The translations under genes and the position numbers were made by a program. A stretch of 64,000 bases of DNA from Microglena sp. YARC. Its lineage: Eukaryota; Chlorophyta; Chlorophyceae; Chlamydomonadales; Chlamydomonadaceae. Location of the stretch: assembly GCA_022414725.1 (NCBI GenBank), contig CM039464.1:27011611-27075610 (forward strand), written 5' to 3'. This document shows positions 1 through 49,935 of this stretch, one piece after another. The notes beneath the pieces are model-generated. The model was not told the origin of the DNA. It did not search any database and worked only from the letters and a program-made list of their open reading frames with translations. Position 1 is the stretch's first letter, and every line of letters starts with the position of its first letter.

Positions 1-900
1 CCCCCACACCCTCTTCAGGATTTGCGAAATTTCCGCAATCACGCCTGAAGAAGTGATTGCCGTGGAGCTCGTACCTCGCTCCCGTTGAATTGATTTTTCT
101 GCTCTACTCCTTCACCCCCTTTTCCCGGCACCTCCTATTTAGACCATCTAAGGTATGCTTAGGTATGCTTCCTCCTGTGGTCAAAGTTTCTTTTCAACTT
201 CTTCTTTTCTCCACCCTTATTCCTTGCCCACAGCCTAACGGGTCCACCTACACACACTTTCCCCCTCTATCACACCTCTTCAACCTCACACAGCCAAACA
301 CTCCCCCCCCCCCCCCCCCCACACACACACACCTTTTTATCACCATACCCACAATCTCACTCCCCCCACCACACCGCCCCATAACCCCACACTCACCCCC
401 ATATCACAGCACGTTCTTTCTACAAACCACCACCAACCTTCACATTGCACCCCTCACCCCCACCCCACCACCACAACATTGGCTAGGGCGTGCAAGTCGC
501 CTAGACCGGTCTGGGCCAGTAAATCACCCCCTCCTAACACACACACACTCACACCTTTCCTCTTCACCACCTAACCCACACTCACTCCCCCACCACCACA
601 CACATAACCGCACACTCTCCCCCCTACCACCACAACACACCCCTCCTTACAGCTTACCACCCACCCATACCTCCACAACACACACCCCACCCCCATACCA
701 CCACCACCACCCTGGTCTGGGCGTGAAATTCGCCTAGATAGACCGGTCTGGGCGTGAAAATCGCCCAGACCACAGTTCCACGGGAGATTGCTCTTTTCCT
801 ATCTTGCCGAGGTTTACCTTAGCGGTTAGGGGGCGGCGTTAGATCGCAGGACACGCAGGCTGAGTTACAAATGTGGTGTGTTCTACATCCCTTGTGATCT
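1..900. other. C-rich low-complexity region, no gene
   Basis: Mostly CCA/ACC-rich simple sequence with an 18-base C run near 302. The 226-residue open frame here is Pro/His/Thr-only simple sequence and is not credible as a protein. Two copies of a ctagaccggtctgggc word occur near 502 and 733-752. Confidence 0.6.
745..771. other. Perfect 10-bp inverted repeat with 7-nt loop
   Basis: ggtctgggcg and cgcccagacc pair exactly around tgaaaat. A degenerate relative sits just before it (715-735). No T-run follows it, and its function is unknown. Confidence 0.6.
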
Positions 901-1393
901 ACAGTACCCTTGCTGTATCGACCCTACTTGCAAGAGTAGGAAGGGGGTGGTGAGGTTCGATTCCTCAGTATTTTGGCGTCCTGGCCCTAAGCAAACCTTG
1001 TAGGGAAGTACTGTCGGATTTCTGCCCTCGGGTGGTTCTCTAGTTATGTCTCCTTGATTCCGCCTCTAACGACCATGGCAGGGAGCTTGTCTGCCGTGGT
1101 CAACAGTGGTAGTGGTGAATGTTCGTTTGGTCGTGGGTTGGTATCTCTCACCAACCCTAAGTGCGCCTACTTTGCATATTGTAGGAGTGGCACCACCATT
1201 CGAACTGAATCCTCCGTGTCGCTGGTTTGTGTCGGGAGACCCACCTCCTGGGGTGAAAATCCTTTCACAACTAAAAAAAAAAAAAAAAATCAGGTATGAA
1301 CATGCATACTTGCACGAATCTTATTGTATCAGCAATGCATGAAACACAGCAACTGAATAGGGGTAACTAAAAATATGAATCTTTATACCTAAC

Positions 1394-1544
1394 CAGGGTA
1401 CTACAAAGCGCGCGCGGTAGCGCAATTTTGCACACGCTTTTTGAGTCCCAAGGCGCGTTTCACACAGTTTTTCCTCTGTGTGGGCGCAGCGCGCAGTTTT
1501 TGCACTACAAAGCGCTGGCCAATTTGACAAAATGTAGTACCCTG
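1394..1544. mobile_element. hAT-like MITE, copy 1 (TIR CAGGGTACTAC)
   Basis: Terminal inverted repeats CAGGGTACTAC / GTAGTACCCTG enclose 151 bp rich in gcgca/tgcgc words. The flanks carry the exact 8-bp duplication TACCTAAC (1386-1393 and 1545-1552). Eight-bp duplications and CAGGG-type ends are hAT hallmarks. It has no coding capacity. Confidence 0.85.
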
Positions 1545-1704
1545 TACCTAACAAATGTATACAAGTTCAAGTTCAAGTTTATACCCCCCAAATGTATGAA
1601 ACACACATGTGCAGCTAGGGCATATGAATCAAAATATCCCTGTGATACACAAAACACGTTTTTGATAACTGCAACACCCAAATGTGTAAGCAGTTCGAGT
1701 CACC

Positions 1705-1885
1705 CCTCTACTGGGCGCAGCCCCCTCTTGGGACCCTTTCCAGTGGGACTCAGCTAGAGCCAAATGAGATGGAGACGCAACTACTGGGCGCAGCCCCCTC
1801 TTAGGACCCTCTCCAATGGGACTCAGCTAGAGTCAGATGAGATGGAGTCTCTCCTACTGGGCACAGCCCCCTTTTGAGTGGACCC
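1705..1885 (-). repeat. ~75-bp repeats of the RS-rich gene 3' end
   Basis: ctactgggcgcagccccctc ttgggaccct...gtgggact occurs at about 1709, 1781 and 1855. The third copy overlaps the stop codon region of the terminal exon. Confidence 0.8.
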
Positions 1886-13184
<11,299 letters not shown>

Positions 13185-13425
13185 CTTTACAGGGTGGGAC
13201 CATGCCACCAAGTTCAAGTTTAAGTTCAAGTTCAAGTTTAAGTTCAGGTCCGCCCCCCACCCCCTGTTAGCTAAGTTGGGTTGGGTTGGGGTGAGATGGG
13301 GTGGGTGGGTGGGTGTGGTGGTGGAGGTGGGTGGTGGTGGGTGGGTGGGTGGGTGGGGGGGTGGGGGGGCTTAGGAAGGCCAGACCCTGCTGACTGCATA
13401 AGGTGGGCCGACGGCATCCGCTTAC

Positions 13426-13483
13426 ATGCACGGGCATGCAGGATGTCCAGGCAGGTAGCACGGACACAGCGATAAGCGTGGTC
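13426..13483 (-). CDS. Candidate upstream exon of the RS-rich gene
   Basis: A tgtgcag acceptor is followed by an open stretch reading DHAYRCVRATCLDILHARA and a gtaagc donor. The peptide looks like real protein and lies upstream in the right orientation. It ends in phase 1, whereas the next exon as modelled starts in phase 0, so either an exon between them is missing or one boundary is wrong. Confidence 0.35.
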
Positions 13484-13489
13484 CTGCAC

Positions 13490-15940
13490 ACCGAAAATCG
13501 ACGAGTGGAAACATGCGATAACGCAACATGCGAGTGCTTATTTCTTGTCTGTGATGTTCATAAGTCCCCCGAGACCTCTTCAAGCAGCGGGCTTAGTTCG
13601 AGTCCAGTACAGCTGGCCGAACGAACACGCAATTCTTCTTCTAAATCTTCTTCGAGTTCGAGTCCAGTAGGGCACCAGGGTGATGGAAACCATAGGCATT
13701 GACAGTGCCCGCAGACGTGCTTTAACGCTGCGCCTATCGGTGGCTGCTTTCTTTCTCTTTTGTTTCAGATGATGCCGACGCATTGGGCGAGTGACGCATG
13801 CGAGCTAGAGGGGAATTGCCTACCTGCCGGCATCCGCCATGGTGGATTCCTTTTTTGGTCTTAGCGCAGAACGGTGGGCCCTTGGTTTATTGCATTGGGC
13901 TAATAGCGTATATCTCAAGCTCCTCTGGAAGCGAGCGCGAATTAAATGTAAGCTAGTGGTAAGCAGGAAGCAGCAAGAAATTAGATAGGCAGTTAACGAA
14001 TCCAAGTTAGCAGTGTGTGCACACTAATCACTACTGCACAGTAATCGAATCAGAGTAGGCGAGAAGCAGGCTTGTGCGGCGAGTGCAATCAAGTCGGAAC
14101 TGCTGCGCTGGTGCTCTGCCGTGCGCATAGTGCGCACAGTGTGCGATTGAGGAATTGAATTCGAATTCGCATTCGAATGTACATGTGGCACTGACAGCTC
14201 AGCATTCAGACGGATTGCTGACCGCGGTCCTTAGCTACACTCCAGCCTGGCAGGCTACACTCGGCTACGCGCTCCGAAGCTACACTCGGGTACGCTGGGT
14301 ACGCTCGCTTGTGAGAGCCCACTCGCCCAGACGCCCACTCGCGCCCCCCCTTCTGTATCCGTTGCAGTTCGTAGAGTCCAGACAAGTAAGGCAGTCCGGA
14401 TGGGTTTAAAATTTTGATGGCAGGTGCATGGTCCGCCAGCCTTCGGGCTGCTCACCGTCTGCGTGGGCGAGTCATGCGAAGATCATGTAGGAATCGTACC
14501 GCAAAGCTACAACCCAGGCTGGGTTGAACAGTTATGGTTGTCCTTGCATTTGCCCGGCTGGGTCGGTGTTAATGGTGTTCGCTTATTGGCTATCGAGCTA
14601 GGCTCTAAAACCACGTGCTTTTTTAATGCCAGCATCTGCCATTCTGTCAGCAGTTCATAACCTAATAGATGCATAGATAGACAGTAGTTTTGTTCACGGG
14701 TACTCCAAAAATCTGCGTTTAGAGACTTGCCTATTTTCATAATGCACGTTTCAAGAGCTACATGACATGCTTTATGCATGTATGAGCCAAAATGTATGTT
14801 TGCAACGGAACAGACCCTCCAAAAGCTGGGTTCGAGACGTGAAACATTTGTTTGTTATACCGGAAACGATTTGAACGAACCTGGCAGGTACAAAGTACAA
14901 TAAGAAAAACAACAAAGAAACTAATAGTACATTCTTTGTATACCGTACATGATTCATCAGCCCTCAGGGTGCCCACGGGGGGAGCCCAACGTAGTTGGAG
15001 GCAGGCAAGGCAGGTAGGAGGTTGCAGCTCCAGACGACCCTGTAACTAACTCAACCACCCCTCCCTGGGCCCCTCCCTTGACGGGCCGCGGGTCCAGTGC
15101 ACAGTCCAGTACAGGGCCCCCTGGTCCAGTGCCTACACGTGCGTACAGGCCCTGAGGGGCTCCTGAGAGCGTATCAGAGTGCGTACGGACGTCCGACTGA
15201 TCAAATCGCAGCCCTTGAAGAAACCGACAGGATCATTCCATTCCTTCCATTCCAATGCTTAAGCCACGCCACTGCGAGTTCTTGACTTCCCTTCCAACAC
15301 TTGTCAACCCCCTCCGCCACTCTCACATGCACTAACTGACAACACGCGTTTCTTGCTTACGTGCGTCGGTGCGCGAATCTGAGCGAACCAAAAGCTGCGT
15401 TTCTGGCAGTAACACCCGATCTGTCTACGTCGTCCTTGGTATCCGTCCCCTCCATCTTGTCAATCTGCCCAGCTCTCTCACCAGCCTACTCTCCCACCAG
15501 CCTACTCTCTCACCAGCCCACTCTCTCACCAGCCAATCTTACGCAAGTACACACACTTTGGTGCTTCACATCCATCTGAGCTTAGAACCTGTCAAATAGC
15601 CACCACCAGTGGCATGTTGTCCACCACATGTGTGCATACATCACATCCACCTAAGCATACCAACTGATAAGGCCTACGACAAGTTTCCACACTTTGGTGC
15701 TTCACCTCCATCTGGCTTCCTATCTGATTCTTAGCGCCCCTTGTGGTTGCGTTGCATTCTGTTGTCACAGACTGCCAATTTTCGACCCAAAACCAGGCTG
15801 CCCCGCAGTTCCTGAGGGGGCTTCTAACAATTATTTAGCGGGAATTATTTAGCGGGAAATCAAATTTAGTGCCTAATCAGGACTTCAGAGGCCTACCACG
15901 CCATGCCAGACGGGCCCAGGGGGGTATCTATAATCAGCCA
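13490..15940. other. Gene-poor interval upstream of both large genes
   Basis: Normal-complexity sequence. I found no open frame with protein-like composition and no tRNA. The missing 5' exons and promoters of the two large, divergent genes probably lie here or up to 17.9 kb. A three-copy 45-bp repeat (gcctagttggacagaatgac aactatgaatgacatggagt) follows at about 15945-16085. Confidence 0.4.
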
Positions 15941-16184
15941 TGGACAGCCTAGTTGGACAGAATGACAACTATGAATGACATGGAGATAGGTGCCTAGTTG
16001 GACAGAATGACAACTATGAATGACATGGAGTTAGGTGCCTAGTTGGACAGAATGACAACTATGAAAGACATGGAGTTAGGTGCTGGCCAGGCCTACGCAG
16101 CAGCAGCACTACTGACTCTAGCTTTGAACATCACCCAGAGAGATGTTGCATGTGGCGGGAAAAAGAGTGGAAGCCATGCATGGG

Positions 16185-17340
16185 GGTGAGTGTGCATGGG
16201 TGTGGTAAGGGTGTGTCTGATTTTGTGGGTGTGCTTGTGTGTGGTGTGTATGCGTCTGGGTTTGTGGTGTGGGCATCAATGCATGCGTATGTGTCTGGGT
16301 TTGTGGTGTGGGCATCAATGCATGCGTATGTGTCTGGGTTTGTGGGTGTTGGCAATGATGCATGTGACAGTGTGCGTGTGTGGTGTGTGTGTGAGTATGT
16401 GTGTGTGTTTGTGTGTGTGGGTGTGTGTGGTTGTGTGTGTGTGTGTGTGTGTGTGGGGGGGGGGGGGGTGTAGGTGTAGGCATCAATGCATGTGTGGGGT
16501 AAGGGTGTGTCTAAGTTTGTGGGTGTGGGCACTGATGTATGTGCGTGTGCGTGTGTGTGGTGTGTGTGTGTCTGGGTTTGTGGTGTGGGCATCAATGCAT
16601 GTGTGTGTGTGTCTGGGTTTGTGGGTGTTGGCATTGATGCATGTGACAGTGTCCATGTGTGGTGTGGGTGGGTGGGTGGTTTTTTGGGTGTGGGTACCAA
16701 TGCATGTGTGTGAGTGTTTGTGTGTGTGTGTTGTGCGGGTGTGTCTGGGTTTGTGGGTGTGGGCATTGATGCATGTGAGAGTGTGCGTGGTGTGTGTGTG
16801 TGTCTGGGTTTGTGGGTGTGTACGAGTGTGGTGTGTGTGTCTGGGTCTGTCGTTGTGGGCTGTGATGTATGTGAGAGTGTGCGTGTGTGTGGTGTGGTTG
16901 TGTCTGGGTTTGTTGGTGTGGGCATTGATGCATGGGGGCGGCTGTTTGTTTGTGCATTTGTATGTGAGAGTGTGTGTGTGGGAGTGGGGGTGTGGGAGTG
17001 GGGGGTGTGTCGGTGGGGGTGTTAGGAAGGGGGTTTGCATGGGGGCGGCTATGTGTGTGCGGAAATCTGTGCATCTGTGTATGTCTGCGTGTGTGCATGT
17101 GTGTGTGTACATCTGTGAATCTGTGTATGCCTATGTGTGTGCATGTGTGTGCGTACATCTGTGCATCTGTGTATGTCTGTGTGTGTGCAACTGTGTGTGC
17201 GTACATCTGTGCATCTGTGTATGTCTGTGTGTGTGCAAGTGTGTGTGCGTACATCTGTGAATCTGTGTTTGTCTATGTGTGTGCATGTGTGTGTGTGGCG
17301 GGGGAGGGGGGGTGGGGGGGGTCATCCATGGGGGTGACTG
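16185..17340. repeat. TG-rich complex satellite
   Basis: Two unit types: gtgtgtctgggtttgtgggt gtgggcatcaatgcatg (16.2-16.95 kb) and gtgtgtgcgtacatctgtgc atctgtgtatgtct (17.05-17.28 kb). Confidence 0.88.
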
Positions 17341-17496
17341 TGTACTCATGTGTTACCTTGTCCTTGATGCAGCGCGTGGTGGAGACAAAGGTTTTTAGTA
17401 TTTAGGGTTACGGTACCCTAAATCCTAAAACCCTTATCTCTAAACCCTTTTCTACCCCTGTTTGTTACGCTGAATATTGGAGAATTAAACTAAACT

Positions 17497-17813
17497 TGAA
17501 ATTTTGTGGCGACTCGCGTTCGATTCCCGTCGTCTCCAATATGTCCTCGGGGATTTCAAGTTTAGTTCGATTCCTGTCGTCTATGTAGCAAAATATGTCC
17601 GACGTCGTCTATATTTGATTTGATTCCCGTCGTCTATATAGCAAAACATGTCCGACATCGTCTATATAGCAAAACATGTCCGACGTCGTCTATATAGCAA
17701 AACATGTCCGACGTCGTCTATATAGCAAAATATGTCCGACGTCGTCTATCCGACATCGTCTATATTTTTCATATTGGAGACGACGGGAATCGAGCTCAAG
17801 TCGCCACAAAATT
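17497..17813. mobile_element. TIR element with internal ~29-bp tandem repeats
   Basis: aaattttgtggcgactcgcg ttcgattcccgtcgtctccaatatg at the left is matched in inverted form by catattggagacgacgggaa tcgagctcaagtcgccacaaaattt at the right. Between them lie five or six copies of gtccgacgtcgtctatatagcaaaacat. The left arm includes a B-box-like gttcgattccc. It lies directly upstream of the first recognised DUF726 exon, whose acceptor is 100 bp further on. Confidence 0.7.
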
Positions 17814-17916
17814 TGTGTCTGTGTTTACGCACAACTTGTTCAACAATTTGTGTTTACACAAAAATAATGTTATACATCTCTGTGTAATTTTGTTTTCTTC
17901 CTGTCTAACAATGTAG

Positions 17917-44863
<26,947 letters not shown>

Positions 44864-45524
44864 GAGAATCATTGGATTTGGAAGGCACAGATTGGATTGG
44901 CAGGGCATGTATTGAATTGGATTGGATTGGCACACATATTGACAGACAGATTGGATTGGATTGGGCTGCTCACCGTCTTCTAATTCTAAGTTCCACCCTG
45001 CGATACTCACGGGAAACAGGGAGCATACTAAGCGGATAAGACAGATTGGCAGACTGACAGATTGTCGAATGCGTTGCTAGGTTCACGATTTCCAACCTGC
45101 CGGCTTAAAAGAGGCTGAGAACCTTCCTCCGTGCTCTCGCGCGGCAGTCCGAGCGAAGGTGCAGTAACGGTCTGCGAAAGAAAAACCCACAGTAACCTTC
45201 CTCAATGCAAGTGAACGGAAAGGTTCCTTCAATCTCACGCCCGGGGCGATCTCACGCCCGGGACAGTGTGTCCTCAAATATCCTACATCGACCCGTATAA
45301 ATCTCTGAATAAAACTAAAAACTTAAAGATATATATATATATATATAAAAAATATATAAAAAATAAAAAATATATACTGTAGAAAATGTTAGGGTTCCCG
45401 AATAATTATCGATTTTGCCCCCCCCCCCCGCGAACCTGCATTCGCGATGCGAAAATAATATTTTTTACCGCCCCGCGGTACGATTAAAAAATGGGGTCGG
45501 CCTCAGATCAGCACCAGCACCCAG

Positions 45525-45818
45525 GAACTAGAATTGGGGCAGTACTGCCTGATTGCCAATACATATTTCAAGGGGTTCCTCCTCCCGCTTCGCAACTTGG
45601 CTGATCTGGCTGCTTCCATGATGGGGGACATTGATAATGCATCGCTGTTCGCTAGGACGTTGAGGAAGAAGGGCAGGAAGGCCGCAGCTAAGGCTAAGCC
45701 AACTGGACCCCCCAAGAAGAGGGGCAGGCCTAGAAAAGAGCCTACAGCTGATGATGATGAGGGGCCAAAGAAGAGCATCAAGGGGAAGAAGTTGAAGAAG
45801 AAGAAGAAACAGATCTGA
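45525..45818 (+). CDS. Terminal exon of an AT-hook, Lys-rich protein
   Basis: An open frame with no early ATG follows in-phase acceptors at 45506 (cctcag) and 45524 (acccag), so it is probably a last exon rather than a whole gene. It reads ELELGQYCLIANTYFKGFLL, PLRNLADLAASMMGDIDNAS, then a basic part with an AT-hook (KKRGRPRK), an acidic DDDEG patch and a poly-Lys C-terminus. AT-hooks bind the minor groove of AT-rich DNA, so a nuclear chromatin role is likely. No upstream exon was found in the 640 bp after the DUF726 stop. It could be a single-exon gene starting at the internal Met-Met (45619), a dead copy, or part of an alternative 3' end of the gene before it. Confidence 0.5.
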   Translation, partial: ELELGQYCLIANTYFKGFLLPLRNLADLAASMMGDIDNASLFARTLRKKGRKAAAKAKPTGPPKKRGRPRKEPTADDDEGPKKSIKGKKLKKKKKQI

Positions 45819-45859
45819 TGATCTGATTAGAGAAGGCAGAGCTAGGGCTACAAATTTAT

Positions 45860-46660
45860 TTTTCCATAGCAAATTGTTTTCTTACAATCTGAGGTAGTGG
45901 GTGTGATGGACAAATACCGGTAGATGATACCGGTAGTGATGTCGGTATGATAGTAAAGGACGGTACCATATGTAAAGGAATACAATGACTTGGCAGTTCT
46001 TCTGTCATTTAATACATGCCTCCATTATTCCCAATGTTTGCCCTGGGATGTAGTTTTAAATTCAAAATCCCCCCCCGGGAACGATATAAAAACTCTTGGA
46101 CCCCCCCGGGAAGTAAAAAATAAATTACAGTCTCCGGACCCCCGGGAACCCTAAGCTCCACTACGGTATATGTATATAAAATATATACATACATGTATAA
46201 ACGGTAACTCATGTAAATGTATGTTGTATAAATATGTGTCTATAGACTATAGCTCCGGCCTTCTGTTGCATGCATCATGCAGACAACGATTTTGACGATT
46301 TGCTGGAGACCAGTGTATCAATAGTTTCTTTCACTTAGCCCCTCCTGGTAATTTAGGGTTGATTTTGATTGATTAAGGTTGGGGAAATCCCTTAGCGCAA
46401 TTTTGCCACCCTGGCGGTGGTAATGGTGGGGTGGTGGGGGGGGGAGGGGTGTGGTGGCCTGGTGGGGGATTGTGGGGTGGGGGGTGGTAATCTACAGTTG
46501 ATATTGCATGATTGAGGTTGGGGAAGTCCTTTCAGCCTATTTGGCTTCTACACCCCAAGCTTACATTCGGGCACTGGACAGTAACATGCATACATTCAGA
46601 TCACAGGTTGCAAGCAGGATAAGGCTACGCAACGTTTTTACGTATGTATGTATGTATGTT
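45860..46660. other. No gene seen between the AT-hook exon and the hAT-like element
   Basis: Contains short ccggtag/taccggt words, a G-rich stretch at 46430-46490 and diverged fragments of the cagtccaggggtaggcc repeat at 46325-46400 and 46500-46580. Confidence 0.4.
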
Positions 46661-46667
46661 ACTACAG

Positions 46668-46800
46668 TCCAGGGGTAGGTCAAATAGGCTGGAGGGATTT
46701 GCCCAATCGTGACAGGAGGGGCTACAGCGAAAAAACACTGATGAACTGAACCCCAAACAATCGTTTTACCGATGGGGGACCTGAGTTCATGCTACAGTGG
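46668..46800 (+). repeat. Dispersed repeat 'cagtccaggggtaggcc', long copy
   Basis: Full-length copy preceded by (tatg)n and ending ctgagttcatgctacagtgg, about 165 bp before the hAT-like element at 46967. Confidence 0.75.
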
Positions 46801-46966
46801 AAATTTAATTACGCAATTTATAATTAAGTTAGTAGACCCCCAAGGTGCTTGTATCGGTATGCCCTGGTTATGCTGTCTGCAGGCGTGGGGTGCCGGCTCA
46901 CCAGCAGACAACAGTCATACCGATAGTGTGCTGTTCGTCTTCTGGATGGCGCAAGTTACTCATTCA

Positions 46967-47468
46967 TAGGGCTGTCAAGCTTTATCCCGCCCGGTATTTA
47001 TTTTACCGTGTACCGTACTATGTACCGTACGGTAAAACATGCTAACCGTACGGTATTTTTGGGATCCATCGTACGGTAAACACGATATATCGTGTTTACC
47101 GTACGATATATCGTGTTTGGTCCAAATCGGCTTTGGCTTGGGCTTGCGTCTCGGCAGGTTGGCGGTTCGATTCTCGTCAGAAGCACCTGAGTCTGGGTCA
47201 GGGAATTTATACCGTACGATATATCACGATATATCGTACGGTAATAGACCACGATATTACCGTGTTTATCTATCTCCCTCAGAATTGGTTCATTTGACTT
47301 GATTTTAAGTGTATGGACGTGTAAACGGTATTTCCTGTTATATCCCCTTGGTCTTATACTGATTCCCCCAAAAAAGGGTATAAAAATACCGTACGGTATC
47401 GATACCGTACGGTATATCACGATATATAGTACGGTAATTGAAAATACCGTACGGTATTGACAGCCCTA
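46967..47468. mobile_element. 502-bp non-autonomous hAT-like element full of TACCGTACGGTA palindromes
   Basis: Ends TAGGGCTGTCAA / TTGACAGCCCTA are flanked by an exact 8-bp duplication CTCATTCA (46959-46966, 47469-47476). The interior has many copies of accgtacggtat, cgatatatcgt and related palindromes, plus a central unique part (about 47115-47205) with a tRNA B-box-like ggttcgattct. No transposase frame. The TIR resembles the TAGGG(x)TGTCAA ends common in hAT elements. Confidence 0.82.
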
Positions 47469-47588
47469 CTCATTCAGTTATTTTACGCGGAGGATTCCCC
47501 CCTCGAAGAGTGGTTCTCCCAACACTAGCCCTAGACTGGAAGGATTACAGGTGATGTGGCGGAGCCTTTCCTACTTGAACTTGGTTAC

Positions 47589-47943
47589 ATACCTACGCCA
47601 CCAAAACGGTGGTTGGGAGTTTGGTTTGTTTGTCCTCGACAGTCGACACACCCCTGATGTAATGGGTTTTTTCGCTTTGTGTGTGCTTTTCCTTTTTGTT
47701 TAAAGCACAGAGTCTCATACACCCTCGCGGTGTCAAGTAGACTTATGTCAAGTGACTATGCTACATAACATTACATTACATTACATTACATGTTAAAGTC
47801 TACTTGACACCGCGAGGGTGTATGAGACTCTGTCCTTTAAACAAAAAGAAAAAGCACCCACAAAGCAAAAACCCCATTACATCAGGGGTGTGTCGAGGAC
47901 AAACAAACCAAACTCCCAACCACCGTTTTGGTGGCGTAGGTAT
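47589..47943. mobile_element. Large inverted repeat (foldback element)
   Basis: The left arm, 47589-47735, starts tacctacgccaccaaaacgg. The right arm, 47794-47943, ends ccgttttggtggcgtaggta. The arms are near-perfect complements of about 148 bp around a ~58-bp loop with (acatt)n. They differ by a few short indels. Confidence 0.85.
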
Positions 47944-48046
47944 TAAACCCCTTAGAGCCGGACCCAGATCTCAACCACTTACAGTGGCGGAGGTAAGAAG
48001 CTAACAAATGAGAAGTCACAAGAAGAAGAAAAAAAGGGATGATAAA

Positions 48047-48340
48047 TTACGGTGCCACTAAGCAGTCCAGGGCTTCCTGTCTTGCTCTTCTACAAGTAGA
48101 AAGATAGTCGGCTAGGTTGCTCCAAAAAGACTTAGTGCCATTTCCATTCATAAAGGTTCTGAATGTGGAATCGCAGAATTCCACATTCCATACGGTTAAG
48201 TTGGTATCCTCATGGACATGCCTATAAATATCTGTAAACAGCTTCTGGTAGCGGAGGCGAATATCATTATAAAAAGGGCACTCAAACATATGCATTTCAT
48301 CCTCAGGTTTTTGGAACCCATAATAACAAAAAAAAAAAAA
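48047..48340 (-). mobile_element. 3' end of a non-LTR retrotransposon (LINE), 5'-truncated
   Basis: A minus-strand frame reads CYYGFQKPEDEMHMFECPFY, NDIRLRYQKLF and about 60 further residues to a stop. A Cys...Glu...His...CP pattern is typical of the zinc-finger-like region that follows the reverse transcriptase domain of LINEs. The rest of the ORF is absent, as expected of a 5'-truncated insertion. An A/G-rich stretch follows the stop (about 48010-48040). Confidence 0.6.
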
Positions 48341-48361
48341 GGTTTTTGGAACCCATAATAC
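48303..48361. repeat. Direct repeat flanking a poly(A) run
   Basis: The ~20-bp word ggtttttggaacccataata occurs twice, separated only by a 13-bp A-rich run. It sits exactly at the point where the LINE frame is lost. Confidence 0.75.
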
Positions 48362-48379
48362 ATGTAATGTTATGTAGCA

Positions 48380-49880
48380 TAGCTCCAGCCAGCAATTTGG
48401 CTGCTCGCCGTAATGTGGTAGAGCCTCGCCTAAGCAAGTTGGCTGCTAGCCGTGATGTGGCGGAACCTTTCCTAATCAGAACGAGGGAGTAGGCATCAGG
48501 TTTGTTCAGGACGCTGCATCCTCCGTCGCAGGGGCAACGTGGGAGAGTCCGTTGGTTGCAGGACGCAATGTGGGGAGGGTCCGTTGATCAGAAGGAAGGG
48601 TCCGTTATTCCGTTGCGTTGCGGGACGCAGGTTATACAATTGGTTGCGGCTCAGGCAGCAGAGCCGGGGGTCCTCCTGAACTTCCCTTTTAGGTGCTCTT
48701 TGGTCGGCTATACCCTGGCAGGATATAGTAGCAGGCTCTTTCGTCGCCACCCCCCGTCGCCACCCGAGTGACTAATTGAGTGATGTTAACGTATTATGGG
48801 TTGACCCAGAATAGGGAAGGGGAGTTGCCTAGAAGCTGTCAAGCGTAGCCCCCCAAAAGAAACAAAAGTAAGAAGTCAAGCTTGTGTACACTTCAACGAC
48901 ATAAATCATATTCATTTTGTTACGTGTTCCGCACGTTTGAGGTTGTAATCAAACAAACGTGGCATGGTGTGCCTGGGAACATAAGGTGCCGTTTGTAACA
49001 TTGTGACCCTGGCAGGATACCTCTACTGCCTTGATCCTCCATGAACTTAATAGATCCCCTACTTGGGCTCAATGGTTCAGACGGTGTATTCGTTTCTGAA
49101 ATAAAATAGTTTACCGTATCAAAGAGATGATGATGTGGTTGAGAGAGCCTCTATTGAGAATATCCTTGTGGCTACTGAGTATAGCGTTGTTGGGGACATA
49201 GTGTACTCGTATGTATTTAGAGATTGGGAGTTTTATAACACTTCTCTGATATTATATATGTCAGTGGTGACCAAACCCTTGCGATCAAGATTGACGTAGG
49301 AGGAATTTAGGGTATAAGGGTATTAGGGTAAGTACAACATATATCGATTGGTCGCAGCTTTATGAGTCAAATGGAAGAAGGCTAATAGGATCAATTAGGA
49401 AATAAAAGTAAATGTATTGCTTGGCGGAACTTTTGTGCGACCGACCGTGTGACCGACACGAAGCCCGAAACGTTTGCCCCATCGTCGCCCATCGTCCAAT
49501 TGTGTAGAGCTCTATACCTCATACAGAGAATCGAGAATCCGGTGGTATTTATTTATTTGGCCCAGCAGACAAGTCCTTATCCTATGCAGCGTTGCAAGCG
49601 ACGAGGAAACTTGGCGGAGAGTGTTGGCAACGGAACGACAGGTGTCGGAATGGAGCAGACCGAAGCCAGTTAGTAAGGAGACAGTTGACAAACGTTTCGG
49701 GCTTGGCGATCGAAGTGGTCAACTGACCACCAACCAACTCTGGCTCAGCTCCTACTCGAATTCTAACCGAATTCGAACCGATTCTGGGTCATCGGGGGAG
49801 AAAATCCCCAGGCTGCAGGCAGGTTGATCACTCGCTAAGAGCTCCAAAAACGGCAGCTTCCACATCCGCATATATATACG
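48380..49880. other. No gene seen downstream of the LINE fragment
   Basis: 48375-48480 repeats ggctgctagccgtgatgtgg cggaacctttcctaa, also seen at 47550. 48520-48620 has three gttggttgcaggacgcaatg-like words. The rest is of normal complexity without protein-like frames until the promoter of the three-exon gene. Confidence 0.4.
49566..49735 (+). repeat. Dispersed repeat 'ctatgcagcgttgcaagcgacg', copy 2
   Basis: Second copy of the element at 7672-7830, with gagagtgttggcaacggaac gacaggtg in the middle. No open frame is conserved between the two copies. Confidence 0.6.
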
Positions 49881-49935
49881 CGTACGCCCCCGCGTACGCC
49901 TCAACATATGCATAAGCCCCACATACGCACATAAC

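Noticed and set aside
57..737. 226-residue open frame at the window start
   Set aside because: Composed almost wholly of Pro, His, Thr and Ser from C-rich simple sequence.
16131..17405. Long Cys/Val/Gly and His/Thr frames on both strands
   Set aside because: Translation of TG/CA-rich satellite.
45503..45872. Minus-strand frames opposite the AT-hook exon
   Set aside because: Antisense; the plus strand has the AT-hook and basic tail.
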